Shown in pieces: positions 24,500 through 32,952 of a stretch of DNA of 64,000 nucleotides. Origin of the DNA: Gammaproteobacteria bacterium. Its GTDB lineage: Bacteria > Pseudomonadota > Gammaproteobacteria > SZUA-229. A model generated the notes under the pieces. The model worked only from the letters and a program-made list of their open reading frames with translations, did not search any database and was not told the DNA's origin. A program made the position numbers and the translations under genes. Location of the stretch: the NCBI GenBank assembly GCA_015488885.1, contig WFMW01000060.1, forward strand, positions 1-64,000. The letters run 5' to 3'. Within the stretch, counting starts at the first letter, position 1. Every line of letters begins with the position of its first letter.

Positions 24500-24778
24500 T
24501 CAGTCTTTGTTTTTTGGTTTGCTGAAAGGTACCACATGTGATGTTCTGGGTTGGTCTGCAAAGCGAGGGCGTTTATCCATAGTCCCGCCAGCCTGCTCGA
24601 TAATTTCTTTTTCACGTGAGGTGATGAGCAAAAAGCAGTTTTTCAGATCTTTGATTGTGTCCGGCCTCAATACCGATGGTCGATTGGGTGGCGGGGTAGT
24701 GTCGCGCACAACACTGGACAATACTTTGCGTATCGTGGCCAGAATTTCATGTTCTTTTGAATGGTATTCGGTACTCAT
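24500..24778 (-). CDS. small conserved hypothetical protein
   Basis: 92 residues: HSKEHEILATIRKVLSSVVRDTTPPP, then DTIKDLKNCFLLITSREKEIIEQAGG and a Pro/Arg-rich tail. No signal peptide. Same strand as the preceding repeat protein, 67 bp apart; possibly one transcript. Unknown function. Confidence 0.65.
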   Translation of the reverse strand: MSTEYHSKEHEILATIRKVLSSVVRDTTPPPNRPSVLRPDTIKDLKNCFLLITSREKEIIEQAGGTMDKRPRFADQPRTSHVVPFSKPKNKD

Positions 24779-24901
24779 AATGTGGTGTTTTCAATGCTCA
24801 CTGATAGTATAATGATTAACTGATATTCTGTTTGCGGGCGTTTTATGCTTGCAGACACTCAATTCTAACAGATAGTGCAACATAAAAAAGAAGATTTCAT
24901 T

Positions 24902-25144
24902 ATGCCTTATTATGTATTTAGAATGACCTCGCCTGAGGGTATGGAGCTGGTAAAAAATCTTGAATTAATCAATGAATTTGAGAAGTTCCGTGAGGCAAAG
25001 CTTTTTGCTAAACAACAACGTGCAAACCAGGATGCCGATGACACAGCGATTATTAAGGTGATGTTTGCTGATAATCAGTTATCGGCTGAGGAGCAATTGC
25101 TGGCTTACCGGGAAAAGCCGATTGTGATGGAACATGAGAAATAA
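24902..25144 (+). CDS. small hypothetical protein
   Basis: 80 residues starting MPYYVFRMTSPEGMELVKNL, followed by an EKFREAKLFAKQQRANQDADD helix and a short acidic tail. I have chosen the ATG at 24902 (AGAAGA upstream); an upstream GTG at 24875 is in frame. First of three short same-strand genes (24902, 25175, 25683) with no recognised domains. Confidence 0.7.
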   Translation: MPYYVFRMTSPEGMELVKNLELINEFEKFREAKLFAKQQRANQDADDTAIIKVMFADNQLSAEEQLLAYREKPIVMEHEK

Positions 25145-25174
25145 TTCAGTGAAGTAATTAGTCATAATAATATA

Positions 25175-25624
25175 ATGGAAGAAGATGAATACCGGCAGAC
25201 CTATAAAACCCTGACTCGTGTACCCTGTGCGTTTGAAAAGGCGCTGACGAATAAAAAAGCGGTATGTGATTTTTCACGACATTTTTGCCTCGCGCAACGT
25301 GAAGGTTATGCCTGTAAAAGTAGCTCCCGGGCGCAAATATGTCAATACCTTCTGGTTAGCCTGCGTGAGAAGGCTCGATTTTCGTTAAAAATACAGCAAA
25401 CACAGAACCCATTGCCTCATAATATGGAAATCCGGGTGCAGGCAGGGGGGTTACAGGGGTTGCTGGCAACACAGGGTAAAATACCTGCTGATGCGCTTAC
25501 TGACAGTATTCATGACGTGGTTGCACGGGCGTTACAGCAATATGGCTCAATCGAAGCCTTACCCTATGGGGAAATTATCCAGTCGATTACGCAATTTAAA
25601 GGGCGTAAGCGCAGGCAACGTTAA
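25175..25624 (+). CDS. small Cys-containing hypothetical protein
   Basis: 149 residues. The N-terminal half has five Cys (Cys18, 31, 38, 47 and 56: PCAFEK, AVCDFSRHFCLAQREGYACKSS, QICQYL) spaced as might suit an Fe-S or zinc site. The C-terminal half (ALTDSIHDVVARALQQYGS and a KGRKRRQR end) is helical and basic. Family not recognised. Confidence 0.7.
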   Translation: MEEDEYRQTYKTLTRVPCAFEKALTNKKAVCDFSRHFCLAQREGYACKSSSRAQICQYLLVSLREKARFSLKIQQTQNPLPHNMEIRVQAGGLQGLLATQGKIPADALTDSIHDVVARALQQYGSIEALPYGEIIQSITQFKGRKRRQR

Positions 25625-25655
25625 CGGTCATTGGTTATTGTCGATTGTTAATTCA

Positions 25656-25689
25656 AGAGATTTATATGTTAAAGAGGTTTACATGTTAA
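25656..25689 (+). repeat. 17-bp tandem duplication spanning a start codon
   Basis: AGAGATTTATATGTTAA (25656-25672) is followed by AGAGGTTTACATGTTAA (25673-25689), 15 of 17 identical. The second copy supplies the AGAGG site and the ATG of the next gene; the first carries an ATG in another frame. Confidence 0.85.
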
Positions 25690-26009
25690 ACAATAATAAA
25701 ATTGTACGTGCGCGTTCTACCGAAGAATATGTTGATATGATCAAACAGGCTATTGATGATGTTTTTGATCTAAAACAGGCCATCGAATATGACAGTGACG
25801 AGATGTCGCAGGCTATCAACTTTGTTGATGAGCTGGATAAAGACCTGAAGGCGCTGTATAAATCAATGGAGGACGGTAGTTATCAGTTTGCAACGGGTGA
25901 TCTGCCTTATATAGCGCTGATTGAAAAACAGCCGGTCGCGCTGCTGCCGTTTAAATATTTATTAAAGCGAATTAATGAAACACATCTAAAAGGTCTTGAG
26001 ATTGACTGA
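25683..26009 (+). CDS. small acidic hypothetical protein
   Basis: 108 residues, rich in Asp/Glu: VDMIKQAIDDVFDLKQAIEY, INFVDELDKDLKALYKSM, DLPYIALIEKQPVALLPFKYLLKRIN. No signal peptide or membrane segment. The start lies in the second unit of a tandem duplication. Unknown function. Confidence 0.7.
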   Translation: MLNNNKIVRARSTEEYVDMIKQAIDDVFDLKQAIEYDSDEMSQAINFVDELDKDLKALYKSMEDGSYQFATGDLPYIALIEKQPVALLPFKYLLKRINETHLKGLEID

Positions 26010-26263
26010 GCGGTGTCAGCTCTGCATGGCCTGGTAATCAATATCCTGTGGATAACTCTGTGGAAGAAAAAAATGCAAGCCCGAAATGTTATTTTTTTTG
26101 TCAATTATTGTGAAACATGAAGAAATGGCATGAATAATTTATATTCAATTATATTAATGTGTTATGTAACATTTATTTGGCTTAACTTGATGTATATAGA
26201 GATAAGATATTGTTATTTTTTGTTGAAAAAATCAGTTGCTGGAATGTGTATAACTTCTGCTGC

Positions 26264-27898
26264 CTATCCCGCGCAGCAGGATAGTTGTTTCACGTCTTTA
26301 TGAAAGGTTTGTGCTGTTAGTTTCAGGCCTTCAACCATGGTCAGGTAAGGGAATAACTCGTTGGTAAGTTCATCAATGGTCATCCGGCTGCGTATTGCCA
26401 GTACGGCTGTCTGGATAATTTCACCTCCGTGGCTGGCCAGCACCTGACATCCCACTATTCTGCCTGATATTTTTTCCGCCACCAGTTTGATAAACCCTCT
26501 GGTGTCCAGATTGGCTAATGCACGGGGTACATTTTCCAGATCCAGCTTTCGGCTGGTCACATCCAGCCCCTGATTCTGTGCCTGTTGCTCGCTCAGGCCA
26601 ACTGTCGCCACCTGCGGGTCGGTGAATACTACCGCCGGCATGGCCGATAGATTAATGCTGGCATCACCGCCGGTCATATTGATGGCAGCACGTGTACCTG
26701 CCGCCGCCGCCACGTAAACATATTGCGGCTGAGTGGTGCAGTCCCCGGCGGCAAAGATATTGGCCTGGCTGGTACGCATATGATCATCAATAATGATATT
26801 GCCTGAGTGACTGGTTTCAACCCCGGCATTGTCCAGAGCCAGGGTGTCCGCATTAGACTGACGACCCGTTGCAACCAGCAACTGATCGCTATGTACTTCT
26901 GCCTGCTGTGTGCGGATGATAAAACCGTTATTCTCATATTTAACGGTATCAGGGACAGTGTGTAAGACAACGTTTATGCCTTCATTTTCAAGCATTACTT
27001 TCAGCCCTTCACCAATATCCGGGTCTTCTCGAGATAACAGGGTGCTGCGAGCCATAATGGTAACGTTGGCACCCAGATGGTGGAAGGCCTGTGCCAGTTC
27101 CAGCGCCACCACTGAGCCACCCAATACCACAAGGTGTTCGGGAACCTGCTCTGCAATCAAGGCTTCGGTCGATGTCCAGTACGGGGTATCCATAAGGCCG
27201 CTTATGTCAGGAATCCTCGGTCTTGCACCCACCGCAAGTAAAAAGCGGTCGGCGGTTATTGCCTGCTCAGTGCCATCATGTCTGCTAACGACCAGCGTCG
27301 TGCTGTCTTTGAAACGGGCTTTGCCCTTTAACAGCTGAATATCCGGGCTGTCTTCAAGAATACTTTCATATTTGGCATAACGTAAAGCTTCAACCTTGTT
27401 TTGCTGCTGCCTGACCATGGTGTGACGATCAATCTCTGGAGTATTGTAAGCAAGGCCTGCGAAGTTATGGTGTTGCTGAAGCCAGGCGATATGTGCCCCC
27501 TGAATCATGATTTTGGAGGGTACGCAACCAACATTGACACAGGTGCCGCCAATCATATCAGCGGCTTCAATAAGCGTTACCCGGGCACCGCGTTCAACGG
27601 CCTTGATGGCTGCCGCAAACGCACCGGAACCGGTTCCGACAATAGCAATATGCAAACCATTCTGGTCGTCTTCTATTGCCGGGTTATTTTTATCCACCAG
27701 CGTTGCGCCATAACCTTTTGCTTCGATCGCGGTCAATAATAAAGTGCTGTCCAATGTCGGCGGGATTTCAGCTGTTGCCAGGTTCTGCTCAAAAGAAACC
27801 GAGGCCTTAACGCCGGTCAGGGCATTTAATGCGTCCTGTACGCTCTGGGCGCAATGGTCACAGGTCATGCCTGTTACTTGTATATCGATGATGTTCAT
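26264..27898 (-). CDS. merA: mercuric reductase
   Basis: 544 residues. Reduces Hg(II) to volatile Hg(0) with NADPH. An HMA domain (GMTCDHC, residues 10-16) leads into the flavoprotein: VGTGSGAFAAAI (FAD), GGTCVNVGCVPSKIMI (redox Cys pair), NAD-binding LVVLGGSVVALELA, IFAAGDCTT, and the C-terminal Cys pair in LSCCAG that takes over Hg(II). The Tyr of FPYLTMVEGLKL is present. Second gene of a merC-merA operon; the 60-bp gap to merC holds its ribosome site. Confidence 0.97.
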   Translation of the reverse strand: MNIIDIQVTGMTCDHCAQSVQDALNALTGVKASVSFEQNLATAEIPPTLDSTLLLTAIEAKGYGATLVDKNNPAIEDDQNGLHIAIVGTGSGAFAAAIKAVERGARVTLIEAADMIGGTCVNVGCVPSKIMIQGAHIAWLQQHHNFAGLAYNTPEIDRHTMVRQQQNKVEALRYAKYESILEDSPDIQLLKGKARFKDSTTLVVSRHDGTEQAITADRFLLAVGARPRIPDISGLMDTPYWTSTEALIAEQVPEHLVVLGGSVVALELAQAFHHLGANVTIMARSTLLSREDPDIGEGLKVMLENEGINVVLHTVPDTVKYENNGFIIRTQQAEVHSDQLLVATGRQSNADTLALDNAGVETSHSGNIIIDDHMRTSQANIFAAGDCTTQPQYVYVAAAAGTRAAINMTGGDASINLSAMPAVVFTDPQVATVGLSEQQAQNQGLDVTSRKLDLENVPRALANLDTRGFIKLVAEKISGRIVGCQVLASHGGEIIQTAVLAIRSRMTIDELTNELFPYLTMVEGLKLTAQTFHKDVKQLSCCAG

Positions 27899-27958
27899 AT
27901 TGCTGTCCTTTGTACAGGTTTTTTAAGCCGTGGTTACTAATGATTACTAAAGTGATGG

Positions 27959-28375
27959 TTAAATGGTGCAGTTTTTATCGTTGCAACGTTTACTGGCCGG
28001 ATAAATTAAATCCACAATGGCTACAACCACCATCAGAATTAGTGCGGAGTAGGTTACATAGGTACTCCAGCTATATTCAAATAACGGGTATAAAGACAAC
28101 AGTAGAAGCGTGGGGCCGACCATGCCTGCTAAACTGCGCAGCCATTGTTTATGGGCAAAATAACCCAGTGCATTAATTACCAAAGCTAACCAGGCAAAGG
28201 CGGGTAACAGGGTGTTTACAAACAGGCCTTCCCATTGAGCAAGAAACCCCATACCCATGGCGCCACCCAGGCTGGCAATAGCCGGAAAACACATTGAGCA
28301 GCCCATGGCCGATATAACCGCACCGAAGGCGCTGATTTTGTCACCTGAACGGGTAAACAGATTAAAAAAATTCAT
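27959..28375 (-). CDS. merC: MerC mercury transport protein
   Basis: 138 residues, four membrane segments. The TM1 Cys pair lies in AMGCSMCFPAIASLGGAMGMGF, and a C-terminal pair in RCNDKNC; both match MerC. It carries Hg(II) across the inner membrane to MerA. First gene after a MerR-type promoter. Confidence 0.94.
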   Translation of the reverse strand: MNFFNLFTRSGDKISAFGAVISAMGCSMCFPAIASLGGAMGMGFLAQWEGLFVNTLLPAFAWLALVINALGYFAHKQWLRSLAGMVGPTLLLLSLYPLFEYSWSTYVTYSALILMVVVAIVDLIYPASKRCNDKNCTI

Positions 28376-28406
28376 TATTTCACTCCTGCATTAAGACTGA
28401 GCAGGA

Positions 28407-28437
28407 GTATAAATCCTGTACTATAGTACGGAGTCAA
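28407..28437 (-). promoter_or_regulatory. MerR-type promoter of merCA
   Basis: On the minus strand: TTGACT (-35, 28437-28432), a CCGTAC/GTACAGG dyad (28431-28415), and TTATAC as -10 (28412-28407). The 19-bp spacer filled by a dyad is the hallmark of promoters activated by MerR through DNA distortion, and the dyad is close to the classical mer operator. No merR gene is present in the window. Confidence 0.85.
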
Positions 28438-28469
28438 GCAGGGTAGTTGATTTATGTCGAAATTTGTTT

Positions 28470-28656
28470 TAACCCAGATATTTCATGGGAATGCAGAATT
28501 TTGGGACGGATGTTATATAAAAGCAGTCAGTGAGTCCATTTGGATGATTCGACGAAAAGCGTAGCCATAGCTCGGTTACAGGCGAATCATTCAAAGGGGT
28601 CGCTGAGCCATTATCAATAGTAGCGGTCCAAAAACTGGATAGCGGGCAACGGGTAC
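28470..28656. mobile_element. MITE-like element, truncated copy
   Basis: Left terminus TTAACCCAGATATTTCATGG and internal hairpin (TTTGGATGATTCG ... CGAATCATTCAAA) match the intact copy at 55940-56185 almost base for base up to GGGCAACGGGTACA. About 85 bp of the right end are missing, and the element stops 4 bp before the nhaR stop codon. Confidence 0.8.
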
Positions 28657-28660
28657 AGAC

Positions 28661-29563
28661 CTATTCATTATGTGAAAATAATGATTCGCGCGCAGCTTCC
28701 ATAATACTTACGACAATAGGATGCAATATCTTTCGTTCTACAGATATGGCATAAAAACGCTCTTTTATTTCATTGGTTTGCCCTATGCAGATGGAGTGAT
28801 ACTGCGTTTCCACTTCAGCTTCAATCGCTGATGGCGAAATAAATATGCCAGCATCCTCCTGCCCAAAAACTTTCATCAAAGCGCTATCGTCAAATTCTGC
28901 GACAATACGTGGGTGCAACCGGTGTTTGTCCAGCCAACGGTCAATGCCTGAACGTAACTGGTTACCGCTGCTTGGTAACAATATCGGCGCGCCATCCAGA
29001 CATTGTGGAAACTTGCCTTTTAGTTTTTTAGCAATCTTTTTTGTGGCAAAAAAACTAACACCGCATTCACCTAATTTATGGCTATATCCTCTTGTACTTA
29101 CTGTTGAAGGAATCGGACGGTCAGCCAGTACCAGATCAAGTCGGTGCACAGCGAGTTCTCCCAGTAATGTGTCTATTCTGGCTTCCTGGCATATCAATCT
29201 TACCGGTTCAGCGATTTTAAGCGCTGGCGCAATGATTCGATGTGCTATTGATTTTGGCACTACATCGACCACACCAACCCGTAGCGTTTTTGGCAGCCCT
29301 GTAGGTAACTGATGAATTAATTCTTCGAGCTCGCCACCCAGGGAAAATATTTCATCTGCATAACTCAATACAAATCTTCCCGTTTCTGTTAACACCAATC
29401 CACGTCCAACACGTGAAAATAAACTTACGCCCAAGCGCTTTTCCAACAACGTTAACTGCCCGCTTATTGTCTGTGGTGTTAGGTGTAATCTTTCACTGGC
29501 ACGTGCGACACCCCCTTCTTTAGCCACCACCCAAAAGTAATGTAGATGTTTATAGTTAACCAT
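28661..29563 (-). CDS. nhaR: LysR-family regulator NhaR
   Basis: 300 residues. NhaR-type N-terminus NYKHLHYFWVVAKEGGVARASERLHLTPQTISGQLTLLEKRLG (HTH), then SRVGRGLVLTETGR and effector-domain features GECGVSFFATKK, EFDDSALMKVFGQEDAGIF shared with E. coli NhaR. NhaR activates Na+/H+ antiporter genes in E. coli; no nhaA is nearby here. Divergent from the HPF-like gene, 121 bp between starts, so it may control that operon. Confidence 0.9.
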   Translation of the reverse strand: MVNYKHLHYFWVVAKEGGVARASERLHLTPQTISGQLTLLEKRLGVSLFSRVGRGLVLTETGRFVLSYADEIFSLGGELEELIHQLPTGLPKTLRVGVVDVVPKSIAHRIIAPALKIAEPVRLICQEARIDTLLGELAVHRLDLVLADRPIPSTVSTRGYSHKLGECGVSFFATKKIAKKLKGKFPQCLDGAPILLPSSGNQLRSGIDRWLDKHRLHPRIVAEFDDSALMKVFGQEDAGIFISPSAIEAEVETQYHSICIGQTNEIKERFYAISVERKILHPIVVSIMEAARESLFSHNE

Positions 29564-29684
29564 CGTTTCACCTATACTTCGTATTTTTCGAATAATATAT
29601 AAATTATATTCGACTTTTATTATACTTTAAAGATGCCTATGATGTTTGCAACGAAATTAATTCCAACTGTGTACGGAGAATTTT

Positions 29685-30044
29685 ATGCAAATTGATATTC
29701 AATCACGCGGTTTTTCTTTAACTGACGCGTTAGTTAATTATTCAGAACAACGACTGATTTTTTCTATGTCCCATTTTAGTGACCATATAAATAAAGTAGT
29801 CGTCAGGCTGTCAGATATCAATGGGCCTCGTGGCGGCAAAGACAAATGTTGCCATTTACGGCTGATTATTGCGGGCTTACCTAATATCGTTGTCAAAGAC
29901 ACAGAGATCAATATGTACGCCGCTATTGACAGAGCAATGGATCGAATCAGACGCGCTGTGGCAAGAAGGCTTGACCGACAACGAACACTGCTTAAGCGAA
30001 GTCATCCCTTTTCATTAGAAGAACAGGTAACGGTTAAAAGGTAA
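29685..30044 (+). CDS. HPF/RaiA-family ribosome-associated protein
   Basis: 119 residues: MQIDIQSRGFSLTDALVNYSEQRL, then HINKVVVRLSDINGPRGGKDKCCHLRLII and VKDTEINMYAAIDRAMDRIRRAVARRL. The fold and motif order fit short HPF-like proteins, which bind the ribosome decoding centre in stress. It has a basic C-terminal tail but no long-HPF domain. CGGAGA precedes the ATG. Five bases before the next gene. Confidence 0.85.
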   Translation: MQIDIQSRGFSLTDALVNYSEQRLIFSMSHFSDHINKVVVRLSDINGPRGGKDKCCHLRLIIAGLPNIVVKDTEINMYAAIDRAMDRIRRAVARRLDRQRTLLKRSHPFSLEEQVTVKR

Positions 30045-30049
30045 ACATT

Positions 30050-30718
30050 ATGAATACTATAAACACAATTAGAAATCCAGGTCGCCTTAGCACGGTTGAA
30101 ACCAATAAGGTTCTGCGCAACACCTACACTCTTCTGTCCATGACACTGGTATTTAGTGCGATTACAGCAGGCGGTGCTATGGCGCTTAATTTACCGCACC
30201 CGGGACTGCTGCTTACATTAGTCGGCTATTTAGGATTGCTATTTTTAACCACGAAATATCGAGACAGTGGTATGGGCATTACGTTCGTCTTTGCCTTAAC
30301 CGGCTTCATGGGATACACCCTTGGTCCCATCCTTAATTCCTATATGGCTCTAACTAATGGTGGTCAGATTGTAATGACAGCTATGGGAGGAACAGGTGCT
30401 ATCTTCCTTGGTTTATCAGGATATGCGCTTGTCTCACGTAAAGATTTCAGTTTCATGGGCGGGTTTCTAATTGCAGGTATTCTGGTTGCATTTATGGCTG
30501 GTTTAGGGGCAATGATTTTCGAGATGCCTGGCTTATCACTTGCTGTATCGTCAATGTTCATACTGTTGATGGCTGGTCTGATCCTGTATGAGACCAGTAA
30601 TATTATTCACGGCGGCGAAACCAATTACATTATGGCAACCGTGGCCCTGTATGTATCCATATTTAATCTATTTACAAGTCTATTGCATTTGCTGGGCTTT
30701 ATGAGTGCTGAAGAATAG
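30050..30718 (+). CDS. YccA/Bax inhibitor-1 family membrane protein
   Basis: 222 residues, seven predicted membrane segments, starting after an N-terminal tail ending in TNKVLRNTYTLLSMTLVFSA. GFMGYTLGPILNSYM and the final SIFNLFTSLLHLLG are family signatures. E. coli YccA modulates the FtsH protease. Located 5 bp after the HPF-like gene, so both are likely one operon. Confidence 0.93.
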   Translation: MNTINTIRNPGRLSTVETNKVLRNTYTLLSMTLVFSAITAGGAMALNLPHPGLLLTLVGYLGLLFLTTKYRDSGMGITFVFALTGFMGYTLGPILNSYMALTNGGQIVMTAMGGTGAIFLGLSGYALVSRKDFSFMGGFLIAGILVAFMAGLGAMIFEMPGLSLAVSSMFILLMAGLILYETSNIIHGGETNYIMATVALYVSIFNLFTSLLHLLGFMSAEE

Positions 30719-30759
30719 AGGCGTAACAACAACAGATCGTCTAAAGAGGAGATAATGAC

Positions 30760-31263
30760 ATGCCTAAGAAATGGCTGCAGATTAAAGGAGACCCGATGGT
30801 ACGCGGGTTTCTGTTTCAACAACAGCGGGTGGAGAGCCTGTTCGATCCATCCATCGACCGCATTCATGATATTGTGCATGCACTCCTCACAAAAAAGGGT
30901 TTTTTTCATATAAAAATCCACTATTCATCCAGCCAGTTGACCTGCTGGTCTGCACACGCACCGTTCTGTTACAAAAAATTTGTGCGAGAAGAAGTGCTCG
31001 ACGATGGCTTTCTTGATCAATTCACGGATACGGATCTTGCAGGGCACAAATCCGTACTCAAGTCACAGCGCATTAAGCGCATTTTCAGGGAGTTCCGGCG
31101 CCTGCGATTAACGGACCAGACCATTTACCTGCGCAACGGGGCGATCAACCTGATTGATGGCATGATCAATATGGGATTCTCCTGTGACGGTGCACATTAT
31201 ATCGACCACCAAACCTTTTTCGCCAGGCTCGACACGTTCGAGACAACCGAGCAGTCATCGTGA
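30760..31263 (+). CDS. hypothetical protein downstream of yccA
   Basis: 167 residues with a strong AGAGGAG site. Mixed alpha/beta, no signal peptide. Features: FDPSIDRIHDIVHALLTKKG, WSAHAPFCYKKFVREE, and IYLRNGAINLIDGMINMGFSCDGAHYIDHQTFF. No family recognised. Same direction as the HPF-like and YccA genes, 41 bp downstream. Confidence 0.7.
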   Translation: MPKKWLQIKGDPMVRGFLFQQQRVESLFDPSIDRIHDIVHALLTKKGFFHIKIHYSSSQLTCWSAHAPFCYKKFVREEVLDDGFLDQFTDTDLAGHKSVLKSQRIKRIFREFRRLRLTDQTIYLRNGAINLIDGMINMGFSCDGAHYIDHQTFFARLDTFETTEQSS

Positions 31264-31512
31264 TAGCCAAAGAACAAACAGGTCTATTTTGCTACAATTT
31301 AGTCAGATCTGCATGATTATGAGCAGATGAAGCAGCTGGTCAGGTAAGTATTACACGGGGCTTGCAAGAATGCAGTTTGTTAAGCCAGTTCTATATGCAT
31401 ACCTTGTTGATGTGCATAATGTGATCGAGATAGGGTGTACAGTCATAAATTAAGTGCGTTTCTGACAAAGAGCGTAATAAAAACAGGCACACAAGCTTTC
31501 ACTCATTTCTGG

Positions 31513-31518
31513 TATAAT
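31513..31518 (+). promoter_or_regulatory. -10 box of the tRNA gene
   Basis: A consensus TATAAT begins 16 bp before the tRNA, which would place the transcription start at its 5' end. No good -35 is seen. Confidence 0.55.
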
Positions 31519-31528
31519 CTCACGCCCC

Positions 31529-31605
31529 GCGCCCGTAGTTCAGCTGGATAGAATATCGGTCTCCGACACCGAAGGTCACAGGTTCGAATCCTGTCGGGCG
31601 CGCCA
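31529..31605 (+). tRNA. tRNA-Arg (anticodon CCG)
   Basis: 77 nt including encoded CCA. Acceptor GCGCCCG/CGGGCGC, D-loop AGCTGGATAG, anticodon loop CTCCGAC with anticodon CCG at the centre, T-arm CAGG-TTCGAAT-CCTG. Reads the CGG codon. Confidence 0.97.
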
Positions 31606-31714
31606 TTTTCTTTTAAATCAACCACTTGTAACGGCTCATTTTCTGCCATTTTGGCATTGAGTACAGTGCCACGTGACCAACACTCACTTTTTCAATGCCA
31701 GCTAAAACCACTCA

Positions 31715-31887
31715 TTAGTTTAGGTTTCGGTGCCCAAAAAACGGGCAAAAATTGCCCGTGCCCAAATTGTATCCTGACTTTTTAGGTCATCCATAAACTC
31801 CGAAGCCGGGTTGACGCTAGTCACCAAAAGATAATCCTGTGCATGAGTACAGGCAATGTACAGCAGGTGGCGCATAGTGTTGTAGAC
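31715..31887 (-). pseudogene. remnant of a UvrD/Rep-like helicase, C-terminal end
   Basis: The minus strand translates as RHLLYIACTHAQDYLLVTSV followed by NPASEFMDDL and a stop at 31715-31717. This matches the C-terminal motif VI region (LYVAxTRARDxLL) of superfamily I helicases. A stop codon (31888-31890) precedes it in frame, and no start is possible, so only a fragment remains. The location directly downstream of a tRNA gene suggests debris of an integrated element. The rest of 31606-32236 shows nothing I can name. Confidence 0.65.
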
Positions 31888-32236
31888 CTAAGAGATTATG
31901 CCTGGCAGGGTAAAAATGACTCAAACTAGACGTTCAATTCTATCCTTTATGAATCTATTTCCCCCGCCTTTATCCTTGCAGCTATTTTTCAGGTTATGTT
32001 CGGGTTATGTTTTATATTGACAAATGTGTTCACAAAAGGCATAGTTGTGATAGCTTGAAAGTAGTACTTTAATTTATGTAACACCATTTCGATGCTGCAT
32101 CATTAGTTCTTCGTCCTGTTCTTCATATTTCATAGCAACACATTTCAGCCAAATAGCCTTATGATTTTTTATAATCAGATAGTTTTTTATAACAAGGCTC
32201 AATTACATTTAAAATTTAATTAATAGGATATAACTT

Positions 32237-32443
32237 ATGTCTACAACAACCGGTACCGTAAAATGGTTTAACGAATCTAAAGGTTTTGGCTTTATCGAGC
32301 AAGAATCTGGTCCAGATGTTTTTGCTCATTTCAGTGCTATTTCTAGTTCTGGTTTCAAAACTCTGGCCGAAGGTCAGAAAGTTGAATTTACTCTTACTGA
32401 AGGCCAGAAAGGTCCTCAAGCAGAAAATATCGTAGCGATTTAA
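32237..32443 (+). CDS. cold shock protein (CspA family)
   Basis: 68 residues, complete cold-shock domain: [17 protein letters not shown] (RNP1) and VFAHFSAI (RNP2). An RNA-binding chaperone. AGGATATAACTT precedes the ATG, and the ~70-nt AT-rich stretch upstream may be a regulatory leader as in other csp genes. A terminator follows. Confidence 0.96.
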   Translation: MSTTTGTVKWFNESKGFGFIEQESGPDVFAHFSAISSSGFKTLAEGQKVEFTLTEGQKGPQAENIVAI

Positions 32444-32510
32444 TTTAGAGGTTGCTATATGACCTGTGTTGAATATCATGCAGGCCAGACTCTCATCCTT
32501 TAAGGGTTGA

Positions 32511-32553
32511 AAATTAAAGAGGCGAGACTTTAAGTTCTTGCCTCTTTAATTTT
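32511..32553 (+). terminator. Rho-independent terminator after csp
   Basis: AAATTAAAGAGGC/GCCTCTTTAATTT, 13-bp stem, with T-rich 3' side. It lies 68 bp after the csp stop. Confidence 0.85.
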
Positions 32554-32584
32554 AAGAAGATAAATTTATTTTCTACGATCCAGA

Positions 32585-32807
32585 AGTCTGTCGGACTTAA
32601 CACAACCTCTGCGTAAAAGCCGAATTTGGACATATTTCCTGTTATTTTTGCTCAACGCATCCATGCGTTTCACCCCTTTAGGGGTTGACGCGTTATGTTG
32701 TTCCTGACAATATAATCGTTAAATAGTCGTACTATTCGCATCAAAATAACAAAAAAACTGTCTCAAATCGGCTTTCCCTCGCTACGATTGGTTAAGTCCG
32801 ACAGACT
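32585..32807. mobile_element. second MITE-like element
   Basis: Perfect 17-bp terminal inverted repeats AGTCTGTCGGACTTAAC (32585-32601) and GTTAAGTCCGACAGACT (32791-32807), with a further inner match AAGCCGA/TCGGCTT. 223 bp, no ORF. An inner hairpin CCCCTTTAGGGG is flanked by CAACGC/GCGTT arms. No target duplication is evident. Different from the 55940 element. Confidence 0.8.
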
Positions 32808-32952
32808 CCCAGGCTCCTGAATTAATAAAATCAGGCTAAAAAGATTTACTTTCCTTTTTTTTCAATTATTGGTTAAGCTAAGGTGCGCTAAAATAGCCAC
32901 TATTTCAGGTCAAACAAGGTGTAGTGATGAATGTCAAATTAGAGGTGAAATT

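Noticed and set aside
26047-26055. TGTGGATAA, a perfect DnaA-box match
   Set aside because: A single box with no cluster, no AT-rich unwinding repeats and no dnaA/gidA-type neighbours; not evidence for an origin.
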